64,000 bases of DNA from Chloroflexota bacterium (GTDB taxonomy: Bacteria; Chloroflexota; Anaerolineae; 4572-78; J111), in the NCBI GenBank assembly GCA_016860845.1, contig BOKF01000034.1:1-64000 (forward strand), written 5' to 3'. Shown one piece after another: positions 44,048-53,911 of the stretch. Both the position numbers and the translations under genes were made by a program. A model generated the notes under the pieces. The model ran no database searches and was not told the DNA's origin. It saw nothing but the letters and a program-made list of their open reading frames with translations. Numbering within the stretch: the first letter of the stretch is position 1; every line of letters begins with the position of its first letter.

Positions 44048-45898
44048 TTAAATAGAAGTTCCAACTTCGCGCAAGGCCATCTCTACCGTCAGAATACGCC
44101 CCAATAATCCTTCGGATTTAAAGGAGTCTTTCCGGGCCTCGGCGAGCAATGTCTGCAAACGTTCAACGTCGTACAAACCACTTGAATGCATTTTGGCCGG
44201 CGTCAGCAAATTTTCTGCTTCCAATTGGGCCAAAGTATCACGTCGCCATTGGGCTTCGGGGTAGATCAGCCCATCAGGGCCTTTATCACTCTTTTTCCAC
44301 AATCTTCTGCCTGTGATTTTATAGCCTACACCCCACATCAGTTTTTCGGCCAAATTTGACCAATAGGGCACAAATCGAGGCAAGTTTGTTAAACGCATCG
44401 GTAAAGCCGGACCTCCGTCAGCCGTTTCAATCCCGGCCAGGGATGGGTTGATTCGCTCTAGCATCAATCTGACGAGGCGAGCGTGAGATCGCCACTTGTG
44501 GTTTACCGAGATAACACAAGCAACACCTTCTTTAAAATCAAGCGGGGCTATGGCTCTTTGTAAGCCCGCGACGGTGGAAATAGTGGCGCCACCTAAAGGA
44601 TGTTCGGTGTATTGACCAATCAGGTCTAATTTGACGGTATTCGGCCAATCGGGCTGCTGTTCACCAACTGTTTTTAGTTGCGCCTTAAGCTCCTGGTCAA
44701 ACACTCCCTTCCATTTGGCCTGATCTTTAAGCACCAGCGTGGTTGCCGAGCCAAACCGTTTGAGCAAGTTATCATAATTAACGGTCGAGGTCGCACCGGT
44801 CTTTAGTAATTCCTGTTTCCAGTAATAGCCCCGATATGTCTCACCCCCATACCCCCACCACGAAACAGGCAACTGTTGCGCCTTTAAGGTTTGCTCTCTG
44901 ACAATGCGGCTTAATTTCAAAATATTCATATGGGCATCACAGTGGCCCAGGGTACGGGATAACCACTCCGCTCGTTGAGTACCCCAATCTTCCGGTAAGG
45001 AGAAATATTCATGCTCCCAGCCCATTTCCCGGCTGATAAGTGAAGCAAGAAGCACATCTCGCGAGTCGGGCTGACCGTGAAAATAGGCTTTAAAAGGTAA
45101 ACCACTGTAACTGACCAGGGCGGCCGTAGTACGGCTGTCGAAACCGCCCGTCAAACTTAACCAGGCTTTACCTTCTCGCGCCAGGGTGCGGCGCATTGTT
45201 TGCGAAAGAACGTCAATAAGGCAGGCTACGGACTCGTCTAGCGATAAATTAGCAATGGTGTCATTAAGGCTAAAACGCCAGTAGGTAAATTTTTTAACAT
45301 CCTGGCGAGTCAGTTCCAAGACGGTAGCCGGTATGAGGCGTTTTACCTCCTGCCATAAAGTCATCTCGCCCCAAACAGCGCCCTGCGCCACAAAACAGCG
45401 CACCCCCAATTCGCTCGGTTGAGATTGTACCCCTTTTGCCACTGCCAGGGCTGAGGTTGAAACAAAAAATTGGTCCCCCTTTTGCCCATAAAAAATAGAA
45501 ATAAGGCCAAAAGGATCAGAGACAATGGCTAGACTATCCTCTTTTCCATTATAAATAACGAGGGCAAATTGACCATCCAATCGCTCAAAAACCTTGGCGC
45601 CCTGTTTCAGGTAATCTGTAAGTAACTGCTGCAAATCTCCATTGGGGAAGAGAGCTGCATTATCAATTACAGTTCCAACAGCCAACAACCATGAGCCAGT
45701 TTTCGCATCCCAGGTAATGCCGCGATGCAATGTTGAAGGCGTATCGAACTTGGCTGCAACACAACGCGACCCACTGGCAACTTGACCGGGTTTAGGGAGA
45801 CATTTATAGTTTGTTACCGAGATTAGAAAATCAACAAAACCCGGATCCTGAGCGGTCAACGGTTCTTTTTGATCAAATAGTAAGACAAAACCAGACAT
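44048..45898 (-). CDS. Asparagine synthetase-like ligase lacking the glutaminase cysteine (copy 1)
   Basis: This 616-residue protein has the AsnB architecture: an N-terminal Ntn-hydrolase-type domain (1-190; RLDGQFALVIYNG, DPFGLISIFYG) and a C-terminal ATP-pyrophosphatase domain with the PP loop LTGGFDS (249-255). The N-terminus is MSGF instead of MCG, so the essential Cys2 nucleophile is replaced by Ser and glutamine cleavage is unlikely; free ammonia or another amine would be the nucleophile, as in beta-lactam synthetase. AGAGAT lies upstream of the ATG. A paralogue lies 1.3 kb upstream with one glycosyltransferase between. It probably amidates a carboxylate, for example of a uronic acid; substrate unknown. 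Confidence 0.82.
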   Translation of the reverse strand: MSGFVLLFDQKEPLTAQDPGFVDFLISVTNYKCLPKPGQVASGSRCVAAKFDTPSTLHRGITWDAKTGSWLLAVGTVIDNAALFPNGDLQQLLTDYLKQGAKVFERLDGQFALVIYNGKEDSLAIVSDPFGLISIFYGQKGDQFFVSTSALAVAKGVQSQPSELGVRCFVAQGAVWGEMTLWQEVKRLIPATVLELTRQDVKKFTYWRFSLNDTIANLSLDESVACLIDVLSQTMRRTLAREGKAWLSLTGGFDSRTTAALVSYSGLPFKAYFHGQPDSRDVLLASLISREMGWEHEYFSLPEDWGTQRAEWLSRTLGHCDAHMNILKLSRIVREQTLKAQQLPVSWWGYGGETYRGYYWKQELLKTGATSTVNYDNLLKRFGSATTLVLKDQAKWKGVFDQELKAQLKTVGEQQPDWPNTVKLDLIGQYTEHPLGGATISTVAGLQRAIAPLDFKEGVACVISVNHKWRSHARLVRLMLERINPSLAGIETADGGPALPMRLTNLPRFVPYWSNLAEKLMWGVGYKITGRRLWKKSDKGPDGLIYPEAQWRRDTLAQLEAENLLTPAKMHSSGLYDVERLQTLLAEARKDSFKSEGLLGRILTVEMALREVGTSI

Positions 45899-45921
45899 TC
45901 AAATCTCTCTAAACTTTGGAA

Positions 45922-47181
45922 CTAATTACTTTCCCCCTCCGTGGTAGCGGAGGTCAACAAGTTAGCCAACTTATCAATAGAGCGATGAATACTGAACTCG
46001 GCAAGCACTTTTTCCCGGCCCGCTTTACCAAATTGTTGCCGCATAGCCGGGTTATCCTTTAAATAGAGGAGCATATCGGCTAAGGTTTTGGCATCGCCCG
46101 GAGAGGTTAAAAAGCCATTATGGCCATGATCAACTAATTCAGGAATACCAGCAATCCGGGTTGATATAACCGGCAATTCCATGGCCATCGCTTCGGTCAA
46201 GACAACCGGCAGGCCATCCTGCCGGCCTGATTCATCTCTCACACAGGGCAGCGCGAAAGCATCTGCTTGACTGAGCAACTGCCGCAAATCCTCCTGATAG
46301 ACGCGCCCTGGCAGCAATACATGTTCGCGCAAGTTGTACTGATCTACTAATTTTTCCAGCCTGCTCCGCTCTTCTCCTTCGCCTAAAATATGGCAGTGGA
46401 AAGCGACACCTCGCTCGGCCAAAAGATGGCAGGCCTCTATGAGCACTTGAAAACCTTTACAGGCGATTAATTGGCCTACTGCTACCACCGTAAACGCGCC
46501 ATTGTTGGGGTTAGACTCAGCCAAGCGAGTAAAGGCATCTGGGTTCAAGCCATGATGGACGACATGAATCTTGCCGGCTACTCCATTTTCGGCCATAAGG
46601 TCTATCAATATCTGGCGATGATATTCAGAGATAGTAACCACAAAGCGGGCGGCTCGAATTTTATCTTCGATTAACAGGTGGCGGGGGTGGGCATCCTTAT
46701 TATAAAAAGAGTGTAGGGTTAAACTAAAAGGAATTTTCAATAACCGGCTGGCAATCAAAGCCACCGTAGAGGCGCTCCAACCAAAATGGGTATGGATATA
46801 ATCTGGCTGCAACCGTTCTATTTCACGCACCGCTAACAGGCTATATAAAAAATGGATCAGGGTGCGCCAGCGGCTCTTTATAGGCTCCCCCGGGCGGGTG
46901 AGCACAAAAATCAGCGTCCCCAAATAGAGGAGGGGCCGGCTAAAAAGATACCTGAGATGAAGCCCCAGCAATTTTAACCAGGGGATTGGAAAAATATAGA
47001 AGGTCTCGTCTACTAAAGGGATTGCTTCGGCTGCTAACTTGGCCGGAGGCCGGAGGATGGACAGGGTGTGGATGACAAGCCCTCGCCGGCGCAGAGCTAA
47101 CACTTCACGATAGACAAACGTCTGGGTAACATCGGGATAGTTTGCCAGGATGTAGGCAATAGAGACGGGTTGTGATGACAT
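45922..47181 (-). CDS. GT4-family glycosyltransferase (colanic-acid type)
   Basis: This is a 419-residue GT-B glycosyltransferase. The N-terminal part has YILANYPDVTQTFVYREVLALRRRGL and HTHFGWSASTVALI, typical of WcaL-type enzymes. The donor domain has VVAVGQLIACKGFQVLIEACHLL and the E-x7-E region DGLPVVLTEAMAMELPVISTRIAGIPELV. The gene lies between the two asparagine-synthetase-like paralogues and is co-oriented. Its specificity cannot be read from sequence. Confidence 0.9.
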   Translation of the reverse strand: MSSQPVSIAYILANYPDVTQTFVYREVLALRRRGLVIHTLSILRPPAKLAAEAIPLVDETFYIFPIPWLKLLGLHLRYLFSRPLLYLGTLIFVLTRPGEPIKSRWRTLIHFLYSLLAVREIERLQPDYIHTHFGWSASTVALIASRLLKIPFSLTLHSFYNKDAHPRHLLIEDKIRAARFVVTISEYHRQILIDLMAENGVAGKIHVVHHGLNPDAFTRLAESNPNNGAFTVVAVGQLIACKGFQVLIEACHLLAERGVAFHCHILGEGEERSRLEKLVDQYNLREHVLLPGRVYQEDLRQLLSQADAFALPCVRDESGRQDGLPVVLTEAMAMELPVISTRIAGIPELVDHGHNGFLTSPGDAKTLADMLLYLKDNPAMRQQFGKAGREKVLAEFSIHRSIDKLANLLTSATTEGESN

Positions 47182-47247
47182 AATCTTTTGGTTAAATCGT
47201 CTAAAAAATTTTAGTCTTAAATAAGAGTTTACATCTTGTTTTTAGGT

Positions 47248-49107
47248 TCACGATATACTCGTACCGACTGTCCGCAGTGCCATTTCTAGCGTGATGACTC
47301 GACCCAGGAACTCAGTATATTTAAAGTCTTCTGCCTCGACTTGCTGAACAAGAGACTGCAATTTAGCGGCGTCATAAAGACTTTCAGAACACATATCCGT
47401 TGGATTCAACAATCCTTTAGCTATGGCAAAATTCAACCAACCCTTTCGCCAAGCTGGTAGGGGATAGGCCACATAATTGGATTTCTCCGACCAAAGTTTA
47501 ATAGACTTTCCAATTAATTTCTTTGAAAATTTCCGGGTCGCTCGATTAGTGGTAGATTTCCAGAAGGGCCAAAATTTGTAAGAATTTGTTAAGCGCATAG
47601 GAACAGCCGGCCCCCCGCTAGTTGTCATAATATTTGCCAATCGTGGATTCTCTCGCTCCATTAAGACTCTAACGAAATGGTAACTGTTAGGTAGCTTCCA
47701 CTTATAAGCCAATGAAAAAGCAAAGGTCGTAGGTTCCTTAAAGCAAAGAGGTATTACAGAGCGCACCATTCCCACGGCAGCAGATAAGTAGGCCCCCGAG
47801 TGAGTCGGGTGTCTATGAAATAGATATAAACTATCCAGCTTCACCGTGTTGGGAAATTCGGCATATTTGGATACCACGTTTTCAAAGTACTCTGTTAGGG
47901 CTTGTCGAATTTCTTCTGTCCAATCTTTCCTCAATATAGATATAGGGACAGAATTGATCAATTTCGCTAGAATATAGTCGTAAGTTGTAATGGGCGTTCT
48001 GCCAATATTCAATAGCTCTCCTGGCCAATAAAAGCCTCGCCAATTTTCTCCCCCCAAACCTAAAACATGGGTTTTACTCAGGGTAGATCTGTGCTGATGC
48101 CCCCATAAAACTCCCGCTAATTGCAATACATTAAGATGAGCATCCCCTTTATGCAGAGCTGTTTCAAACCAAGCACATTGTTCCTGTTCCCAATCATCGG
48201 GTAAAGATATATGCTGGTATTCCCAATTCATTGCTTGGCTAATCAACTTTGAAATTTCCACATCCTGATTAGCAGCCGGCCCAACACAATTAGCAACAAA
48301 AGGAATACCTGTTTTCGCCAAAAACATTGTTACTAACCGTGAGTCAAAGCCCCCCGTAAGGTCTGCCCAAACCTTATCTTCTCGGTGTAAACTCTTCTTA
48401 AAAGTCTGAGATAATAAGTCAACAGCTTTGTTCAGTGCTTCATTAAATGGTAAATCAGTAATTGCCTGATCAACTACGGGGGCCCAATAAGTAGATTTAT
48501 TAACTCTGCCGTGGCTAATATTTAAGACAGTGGCTGCAGGGACCCGTTTCACGTCATGCCAAAGCGTTTTGTTCTCGTACACTCTACCGGTGCTTAAGAA
48601 GCATTGTACGCCCAACCGATCCGGTTGAGAGTGAATTTGCCTGGCAATAGCCAATGCTGAGGTAGCAACGAATATTTGCTCGCCACGCCGGCCAAAGAAA
48701 ATGGAAAAGAGGCCCATCGGATCAGAAATGATGGAGAGGCTCTCTTCACGTCCATTGTAAATAGCAAGGGCAAAGTGGCCATCATAGTGTTGCAGGGCAA
48801 CTGCCCCATTCTCTACATAATCTCTCAATAGGACATTTAAATCCAGGTCTGAGCCATAATCAACTGCAAGATTTACCAAAGTACCACTTGCAATCAACCA
48901 CGATCCTGTTAGCTCATCTTTGGTAACACCTGGATGCAAAGCCGAGGGGGAATCCAATTTGGCCCCTGTACAACACCGGCCAACAATATATTCAGAAGAC
49001 ACATTTAAATTCTTATAATCGGCAACAAGTTGCAAGAAATCTTTAAAAACAATCTCTCGTTCTTGGGCAGATGAGTGTGGATCTATTAAAATGGCAAATC
49101 CAGACAT
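47248..49107 (-). CDS. Asparagine synthetase-like ligase lacking the glutaminase cysteine (copy 2)
   Basis: This 619-residue paralogue of the gene at 44048 has the same architecture and the same loss of Cys2 (MSGFAILID). HYDGHFALAIYNG and DPMGLFSIFFG mark the N-terminal domain, DLTGGFDSR the PP loop. The C-terminal region (KLQSLVQQVEAEDFKYTEFLGRVITLEMALRTVGTSIS) aligns with the other copy. AGGAG lies 5 nt before the ATG. It is visibly more AT-rich than copy 1. Both copies keep the ATP site, so two different acceptors, or a heteromeric enzyme, are possible. Confidence 0.82.
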   Translation of the reverse strand: MSGFAILIDPHSSAQEREIVFKDFLQLVADYKNLNVSSEYIVGRCCTGAKLDSPSALHPGVTKDELTGSWLIASGTLVNLAVDYGSDLDLNVLLRDYVENGAVALQHYDGHFALAIYNGREESLSIISDPMGLFSIFFGRRGEQIFVATSALAIARQIHSQPDRLGVQCFLSTGRVYENKTLWHDVKRVPAATVLNISHGRVNKSTYWAPVVDQAITDLPFNEALNKAVDLLSQTFKKSLHREDKVWADLTGGFDSRLVTMFLAKTGIPFVANCVGPAANQDVEISKLISQAMNWEYQHISLPDDWEQEQCAWFETALHKGDAHLNVLQLAGVLWGHQHRSTLSKTHVLGLGGENWRGFYWPGELLNIGRTPITTYDYILAKLINSVPISILRKDWTEEIRQALTEYFENVVSKYAEFPNTVKLDSLYLFHRHPTHSGAYLSAAVGMVRSVIPLCFKEPTTFAFSLAYKWKLPNSYHFVRVLMERENPRLANIMTTSGGPAVPMRLTNSYKFWPFWKSTTNRATRKFSKKLIGKSIKLWSEKSNYVAYPLPAWRKGWLNFAIAKGLLNPTDMCSESLYDAAKLQSLVQQVEAEDFKYTEFLGRVITLEMALRTVGTSIS

Positions 49108-49185
49108 GATAGCTCCTGCTGTCCAATCCTTTAGAGAAAGAGGCCCATAAATAGCTAAAATTATTTACCTTATTGCGATAAATGC

Positions 49186-49465
49186 TCAGACTTTCCTGGC
49201 AACACCCAAGATATTCTGGCGCAGGTTTTCGAGGGGAGGGGTGGAGTTGACGATTCTTTCGTAGATCACCCCTGATTGATAGGCTATCCTGGAAAAAAGT
49301 AAATAGGCAGGAGACATTTCCGTCGGCATCAAAATTTCTATTTCAAAGCCTGCCTGTTTTAAAAGCGAGTCACATTGCTTACGTGAGTTGAAACGATAAA
49401 AAGTTCTGACTATAAAATTGTTAAAATGGTTAACTTTGCCAAGTAATAGACATATTACCTCTGCC
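49186..49465 (-). pseudogene. 3-prime remnant of a SAM-dependent methyltransferase-like gene
   Basis: The 358-bp gap upstream of the second asparagine-synthetase-like gene holds an open frame of about 90 codons ending in TGA at 49186-49188. It reads ...KVNHFNNFIVRTFYRF, then NSRKQCDSLLKQAGFEIEIL and PPLENLRQNILGVARKV. The FYRFNSRKQCDSLLKQAGF stretch resembles the end of class I methyltransferases. There is no ATG, GTG or TTG with a ribosome site near its 5-prime end, and it begins at the stop of the neighbouring glycosyltransferase gene. It is best read as a truncated gene. The rest of the gap (49108-49185) shows nothing. Confidence 0.55.
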
Positions 49466-50629
49466 TCAAGAGCGTCCTTTTTGCATCACTGCAATCTTCT
49501 GATAAACCTCATAGGTCCGCCTGGCTACCACCTCGGCGCGATAATTCTCCACGGCGAATTTGCGGCCCGCCTCGCCCATGCCTTTGCGTAGAGATGGATT
49601 TTGAAGCAGGCGCTGCAAAGCTTCAGCGAGGGCATCAATCTTACCCACCTCGACTAAAAAACCTGTTTCGCCGGTCTTAACCATCTCGGTAACGCCACCC
49701 ACAGGTGTAGCGACCACCGGTTTGCCGGCGGCCATGGCCTGGGCAATCACCATAGGTGTAGTTTCTTGAGCGGAGGGCAGCGCTAACACATCACACCCGG
49801 CAAATTCGCGCCGCACGGCCTCTTCAGGAAGCGGCCCCAGCAGATGGACTCGATCCTCCAAATTTGCTTCCCGGATAAAAGTCTGCACAGCCTCGGCATA
49901 GGTGGGTTCAGAACTATATTCACCGGCCAGACGCAACTGAGCCAGCGGGTTTTGTCCGGCTATTTGGGCAAAAGCCCGGACTAAATCGAGGGTACGTTTC
50001 CGGGGGATGATCCGCCCGGCATACAGAATGGTATGACCATCGGCGGTATCGTTTAATTGAAAGAAACATTGATCAATCGCATTGGGAATATGGGAGACTT
50101 GAACATCCGGCCTCAGAAGCGAGGCGTAGTAACTGGTAACATAGCGGCTAATCGCGATAAGATAACGGGTATGTTTTAGATTGTAACGCTCAATTAGTAA
50201 ATTATGCAGCCAATTACGAATTCGAATGAAGAAAGAGTCTCCATATTTAATATCCTCACGCCTTATCCCATGCACGGTAATAATGGTCGGGTAGTTTGAG
50301 CGAAGGGCAACGTAGGCATGGATAGTGGCATCCTGGGCATGCAGGATATCTGGCTGAATTTGGGCCAGTTTAGCATCTAAGCGAGACTGATAAACCCGGT
50401 AGTTTCGCAGCAATTCAAAACGGGGAAAAGCAGGCAATCTATGGACGGTAACGCCATTTTGCTTGATTGGGTCATGTTGAGCATGAGTATGTCCGCGCAG
50501 AGTAAGAATATGAATCTGCAAATCATCAATTTGGCTTAGCCCGTTTACCAAATAAGTAAAAGCTGCCTGTACTCCCCCGTGTATCTGAGTGACATCTGTA
50601 GGGTAATCACCAATAATTGCTACGCGCAT
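49466..50629 (-). CDS. GT4-family glycosyltransferase
   Basis: This is a 387-residue GT-B glycosyltransferase. It begins MRVAIIGDYPTDVTQIHGGVQAAFTYLVNGL (a glycine-rich acceptor loop) and has ILYAGRIIPRKRTLDLVRAF and the E-x7-E region QETTPMVIAQAMAAGKPVVATPVGGVTEMV. The ATG at 50629 with GGAG 5 nt upstream is preferred to a longer in-frame start at 50707 that would overlap the polymerase gene. It ends beside a truncated methyltransferase remnant, so a gene next to it was probably deleted. Donor unknown. Confidence 0.9.
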   Translation of the reverse strand: MRVAIIGDYPTDVTQIHGGVQAAFTYLVNGLSQIDDLQIHILTLRGHTHAQHDPIKQNGVTVHRLPAFPRFELLRNYRVYQSRLDAKLAQIQPDILHAQDATIHAYVALRSNYPTIITVHGIRREDIKYGDSFFIRIRNWLHNLLIERYNLKHTRYLIAISRYVTSYYASLLRPDVQVSHIPNAIDQCFFQLNDTADGHTILYAGRIIPRKRTLDLVRAFAQIAGQNPLAQLRLAGEYSSEPTYAEAVQTFIREANLEDRVHLLGPLPEEAVRREFAGCDVLALPSAQETTPMVIAQAMAAGKPVVATPVGGVTEMVKTGETGFLVEVGKIDALAEALQRLLQNPSLRKGMGEAGRKFAVENYRAEVVARRTYEVYQKIAVMQKGRS

Positions 50630-50651
50630 AGTTTCTCCAGAAGTGGGACCG

Positions 50652-52184
50652 TTAACGGTAAAGGGAGTTGGTTGCCAGTTGGGCCCATTTTGGAGCTTGA
50701 GTATCACCAGGTTTGAGGTAGGCGTTCACCATATTGCCAATTAAGGCTAACACCAGCCACCACAAGGCATTGCCAAATGGAAAAAACCTGATCATATCCA
50801 TGAAGCTGCTAACAATAAACATGTGGACTATGACCAACCATAAGATGACCAATAATTGCCAGCTCCAAAAGCCGCGGGATGGTAACCGCTGTCTAACTTT
50901 TAGGCTGAGTATTAACCACCACACTACCGGGAAAATATAAAAAAAGAAACCTGTTGCGCCCAATTCTGTCAAAATGGTTAGGTAGGTATTATGCGATGTT
51001 TCGTTATCATGAAGTCTTATATTTCCTACCCGCTCCATAAAGGGTTGCTTATATTGGTCAAAGTTACCATAGCCCCAACCAAAGAAAGGTTTTCTTTCTA
51101 TCATTTTCAATGAGGCGTTGGTAACACTCGCCCGGCTCTCGGCGCTATCTTGAGCCTCTTCGCCAGTTAAGCGCTCATAACTCCAGGCCACCTGTTCGGC
51201 CAAAAGAGTGCCGCTCAATACATAGATAACTATCCCCAAAACAACGGCAAAACGAATTACCACTTTAGGATGAATAAATATTAAGGACAAGAGGATAACC
51301 CCCTCCCCCAACCAACTTGCCCTGGAGAAAGACATAAAAACACAATACAGAGCCAGACCAAATGTCACTAACAATCCAAAGCGAAGCTTAGTTGAGGCAG
51401 AATTTACAGCATATTGGAACAGCAAGAGTGAACAAAACAGAAGCGTGCTTGTGTATACAGCTACATTCCGCAACGAGCCAACGGTGCGTTCGCCAACCAG
51501 GCTAACCCATTTGGGTGGCAGTAATTCGGGGGCAAACCAACTAATAATCCCAATAGTCGCTTGAGCAATTATCGTGATAAAAGCAATCCAAAGGAAGCGT
51601 TTCCAATCCTTCTCAGTGGGAGCAAGTAATCGGATTAGCCAGTACAGACAAAATGGAATAAGTATTAGATCATAGGCTTTGATAAAGGTCTGTGTCTTGC
51701 CTTTAGTAGATAAGAGTAGGATGTTGACCGTCAGCACACCTAAAAAAAGCAGCATGGATAACTCGGCCCGCCCCAAGCGAACAGGTTCCCTTTTCTTAAT
51801 CCCCATCCAATCAGATAGGATGACAACACCTAAGCCAAAGGGAATTAACGCCCGGTATAATAACCAATATATGACCCGCCCAGCGGCTGTCGGCTCATTT
51901 AAAAAATATGGCACAAATAGCAACCAGATCATGACTACGGCAAATGGATACCTATTAAACAGAATAGCAACCGGTATAGCCGCAGCCAGAGGAATAGCCA
52001 AATGCCAAAGTCCCTTAACAATCAAAAAGGCTTCTATTGTGCCCAAGCTTAAGCCCAAAAGCAAAGGCAACCATCTGGGCAAAAATCGAGCTTCCCAAAA
52101 ATAGACCCAGTTTTTATCACCAAATATTTCAGCAATTACTGTTTTTTTATTTATTTTTGAAGAAAAATATGAGGTTAGCCCCAT
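50652..52184 (-). CDS. O-antigen ligase/polymerase (Wzy/WaaL) family membrane protein
   Basis: This integral membrane protein of about 510 residues has roughly 12 hydrophobic helices and the large periplasmic loop typical of Wzy_C/O-antigen ligases. GWGYGNFDQYKQPF followed by ETSHNTYLTILTELGATGFFFY is the hallmark region with the conserved His. It would polymerise flipped repeat units or ligate them to an acceptor. ATG at 52184 is used; an in-frame TTG lies at 52193. It is the natural partner of the flippase at 53912 and the chain-length protein at 58286. Confidence 0.86.
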   Translation of the reverse strand: MGLTSYFSSKINKKTVIAEIFGDKNWVYFWEARFLPRWLPLLLGLSLGTIEAFLIVKGLWHLAIPLAAAIPVAILFNRYPFAVVMIWLLFVPYFLNEPTAAGRVIYWLLYRALIPFGLGVVILSDWMGIKKREPVRLGRAELSMLLFLGVLTVNILLLSTKGKTQTFIKAYDLILIPFCLYWLIRLLAPTEKDWKRFLWIAFITIIAQATIGIISWFAPELLPPKWVSLVGERTVGSLRNVAVYTSTLLFCSLLLFQYAVNSASTKLRFGLLVTFGLALYCVFMSFSRASWLGEGVILLSLIFIHPKVVIRFAVVLGIVIYVLSGTLLAEQVAWSYERLTGEEAQDSAESRASVTNASLKMIERKPFFGWGYGNFDQYKQPFMERVGNIRLHDNETSHNTYLTILTELGATGFFFYIFPVVWWLILSLKVRQRLPSRGFWSWQLLVILWLVIVHMFIVSSFMDMIRFFPFGNALWWLVLALIGNMVNAYLKPGDTQAPKWAQLATNSLYR

Positions 52185-52208
52185 ATTACCCAAACACCTC
52201 TCTGATAA

Positions 52209-53894
52209 CTATTCCAGATAGCCCAGGGCTCGTAACCGGGCATGAATTTCGGCTTCATCTTCTGCGGATATAACTTCATCACTAAATAAGGCTTCATCTT
52301 TATTGGGCCAAAAGTCAACCGGTTCTCCATATCGCACAGGTCGGGACTCTAAAATATCTGGTTCCAGAGTTTCAGTTAGGACCCGTCCATCTATATCCGA
52401 AGGAACAGGCAAGCCGAGCATGTACAGGATAGTAGGGGCAACATCCTCAATAGCCAAGTTAGTTAATGGCTCCGGGTTCGACATAATGCCTGGGCCATTG
52501 GCCAGAAAGATACCATTGAGGCGATGATCACCACGAAGCAACTTCGCCTGCACAACTTTTGTTACCACAGAACTGTAATGGCCGAGGTGATGACCCCAGC
52601 CATAATCGGGCTTGATAATCACAATAAGGTCAGGAATATTAACCGCATACGGACCGTAGTAATATTCTTCACCCCGATAAATTTGCTCAACCACTTTTTC
52701 TCCGGTTTCAGGGTCAACAATTTTTTCCAGCTCCTGGATAATTTCCTGGCACAGTGCTGTTTTATCCTCCCCTACCAAATTGATACGGATACCGGCCACG
52801 TTATCATAAATCGGCACAAAGTAGGCTTTACTTCCCTCTGTATCAATGTTAACAGAGCGACTTTTGGCAACTTTTTTAACAAAATTTTTCGACACACCCG
52901 GTAATCGAAACATAAGCCGGCCAATTTTGTCTCGGGGCAGGCCCAATTGTTTGAGCCAACTTTCAGCACCGGTCATGCTACGAGCTCCATTTGTCTGAAC
53001 GGTAGCAAGCCAGCCATGCTGCTGCAACCAGAAGTTGCCATGGACACGCTTGCTGTACTTCGACCCCATCCCATGATCAGACATCACCACAACCGTTACA
53101 TTTTCACCAGCTTTTGTCACCAGTTCACCCACAATTTCATCCAGACGCTGGTAATACTGGTGAACACCGCGGCAAAGCGCCTGGATTTCTGGAGGGTCGT
53201 TAGGGTCGGCTGAACGATGATAAGGCCAGAGATAATGCCCCATACGATCTGTGCTCATAAAAACAACCATAAAAAAGTCCCAGGGCTGTGAATCCATGAG
53301 GGACAGGGTTGTTCTGGCCCGCTTTTCCGTCATTTCTCGAAACTCTTCCAGTAAAGACAGGGAGGGATTAATGGTCCCCACCTCATGGCCATCTTGATAG
53401 GGCTTGCTATCAATGAAACGGTCCAGGTCAATTATGTAATCAGTAAGTTTTTGAGAAAGTTCAAATGGATAAGTAAAAACCGAGGCGTTTTTCGGCGTGA
53501 GAAAGCAGGTAATCATTGTCCCATTCACCGGACGGGGAGGATACGTCATGGGCACATTGATAACAGTTGACTTCCGTTGATGATGGCCAAGAATATCCCA
53601 TAGGGAAGATGATTTTATACTGCGGGCATTTACAATACGGGGCTTTTCAGTTGTGTCACTATCAAATAGATTAATAAAGTGAAACACGCCGTGTTTGCCG
53701 GGTCTTTTACCCGTCATAAAAGTGCTCCAGGCCGCTGCCGTAAGTGGGGGCAAGGTAGAACGCAAAGGTCCCCAAGATCCGTTCTGGCGTAATTTGGCCA
53801 GGTTAGGCAAACTGCCATCACGCAGCCAGGGATCAAGCACGTCCCAGGTTGCGCCATCAAGCCCAATAACCAAAACACGATTTGAAACTGGCAT
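52209..53894 (-). CDS. Type I phosphodiesterase/nucleotide pyrophosphatase-like enzyme
   Basis: This 561-residue enzyme of the alkaline phosphatase superfamily starts with VLVIGLDGATWDVLDPWL; D13 is a metal ligand and T52 (PPLTAAAWSTFMTG) the likely nucleophile. VVVMSDHGMGS carries further metal ligands, and GDHRLNGIFLANGPGI is typical. No signal peptide or membrane segment is seen, so it probably acts in the cytoplasm, on a phosphodiester such as a nucleotide sugar or lipid-linked intermediate. GGGAG lies 8 nt before the ATG. It sits between the flippase and polymerase genes, a position for which no role is known to me. Confidence 0.83.
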   Translation of the reverse strand: MPVSNRVLVIGLDGATWDVLDPWLRDGSLPNLAKLRQNGSWGPLRSTLPPLTAAAWSTFMTGKRPGKHGVFHFINLFDSDTTEKPRIVNARSIKSSSLWDILGHHQRKSTVINVPMTYPPRPVNGTMITCFLTPKNASVFTYPFELSQKLTDYIIDLDRFIDSKPYQDGHEVGTINPSLSLLEEFREMTEKRARTTLSLMDSQPWDFFMVVFMSTDRMGHYLWPYHRSADPNDPPEIQALCRGVHQYYQRLDEIVGELVTKAGENVTVVVMSDHGMGSKYSKRVHGNFWLQQHGWLATVQTNGARSMTGAESWLKQLGLPRDKIGRLMFRLPGVSKNFVKKVAKSRSVNIDTEGSKAYFVPIYDNVAGIRINLVGEDKTALCQEIIQELEKIVDPETGEKVVEQIYRGEEYYYGPYAVNIPDLIVIIKPDYGWGHHLGHYSSVVTKVVQAKLLRGDHRLNGIFLANGPGIMSNPEPLTNLAIEDVAPTILYMLGLPVPSDIDGRVLTETLEPDILESRPVRYGEPVDFWPNKDEALFSDEVISAEDEAEIHARLRALGYLE

Positions 53895-53911
53895 TCTTCT
53901 ATCTCCCGAAC

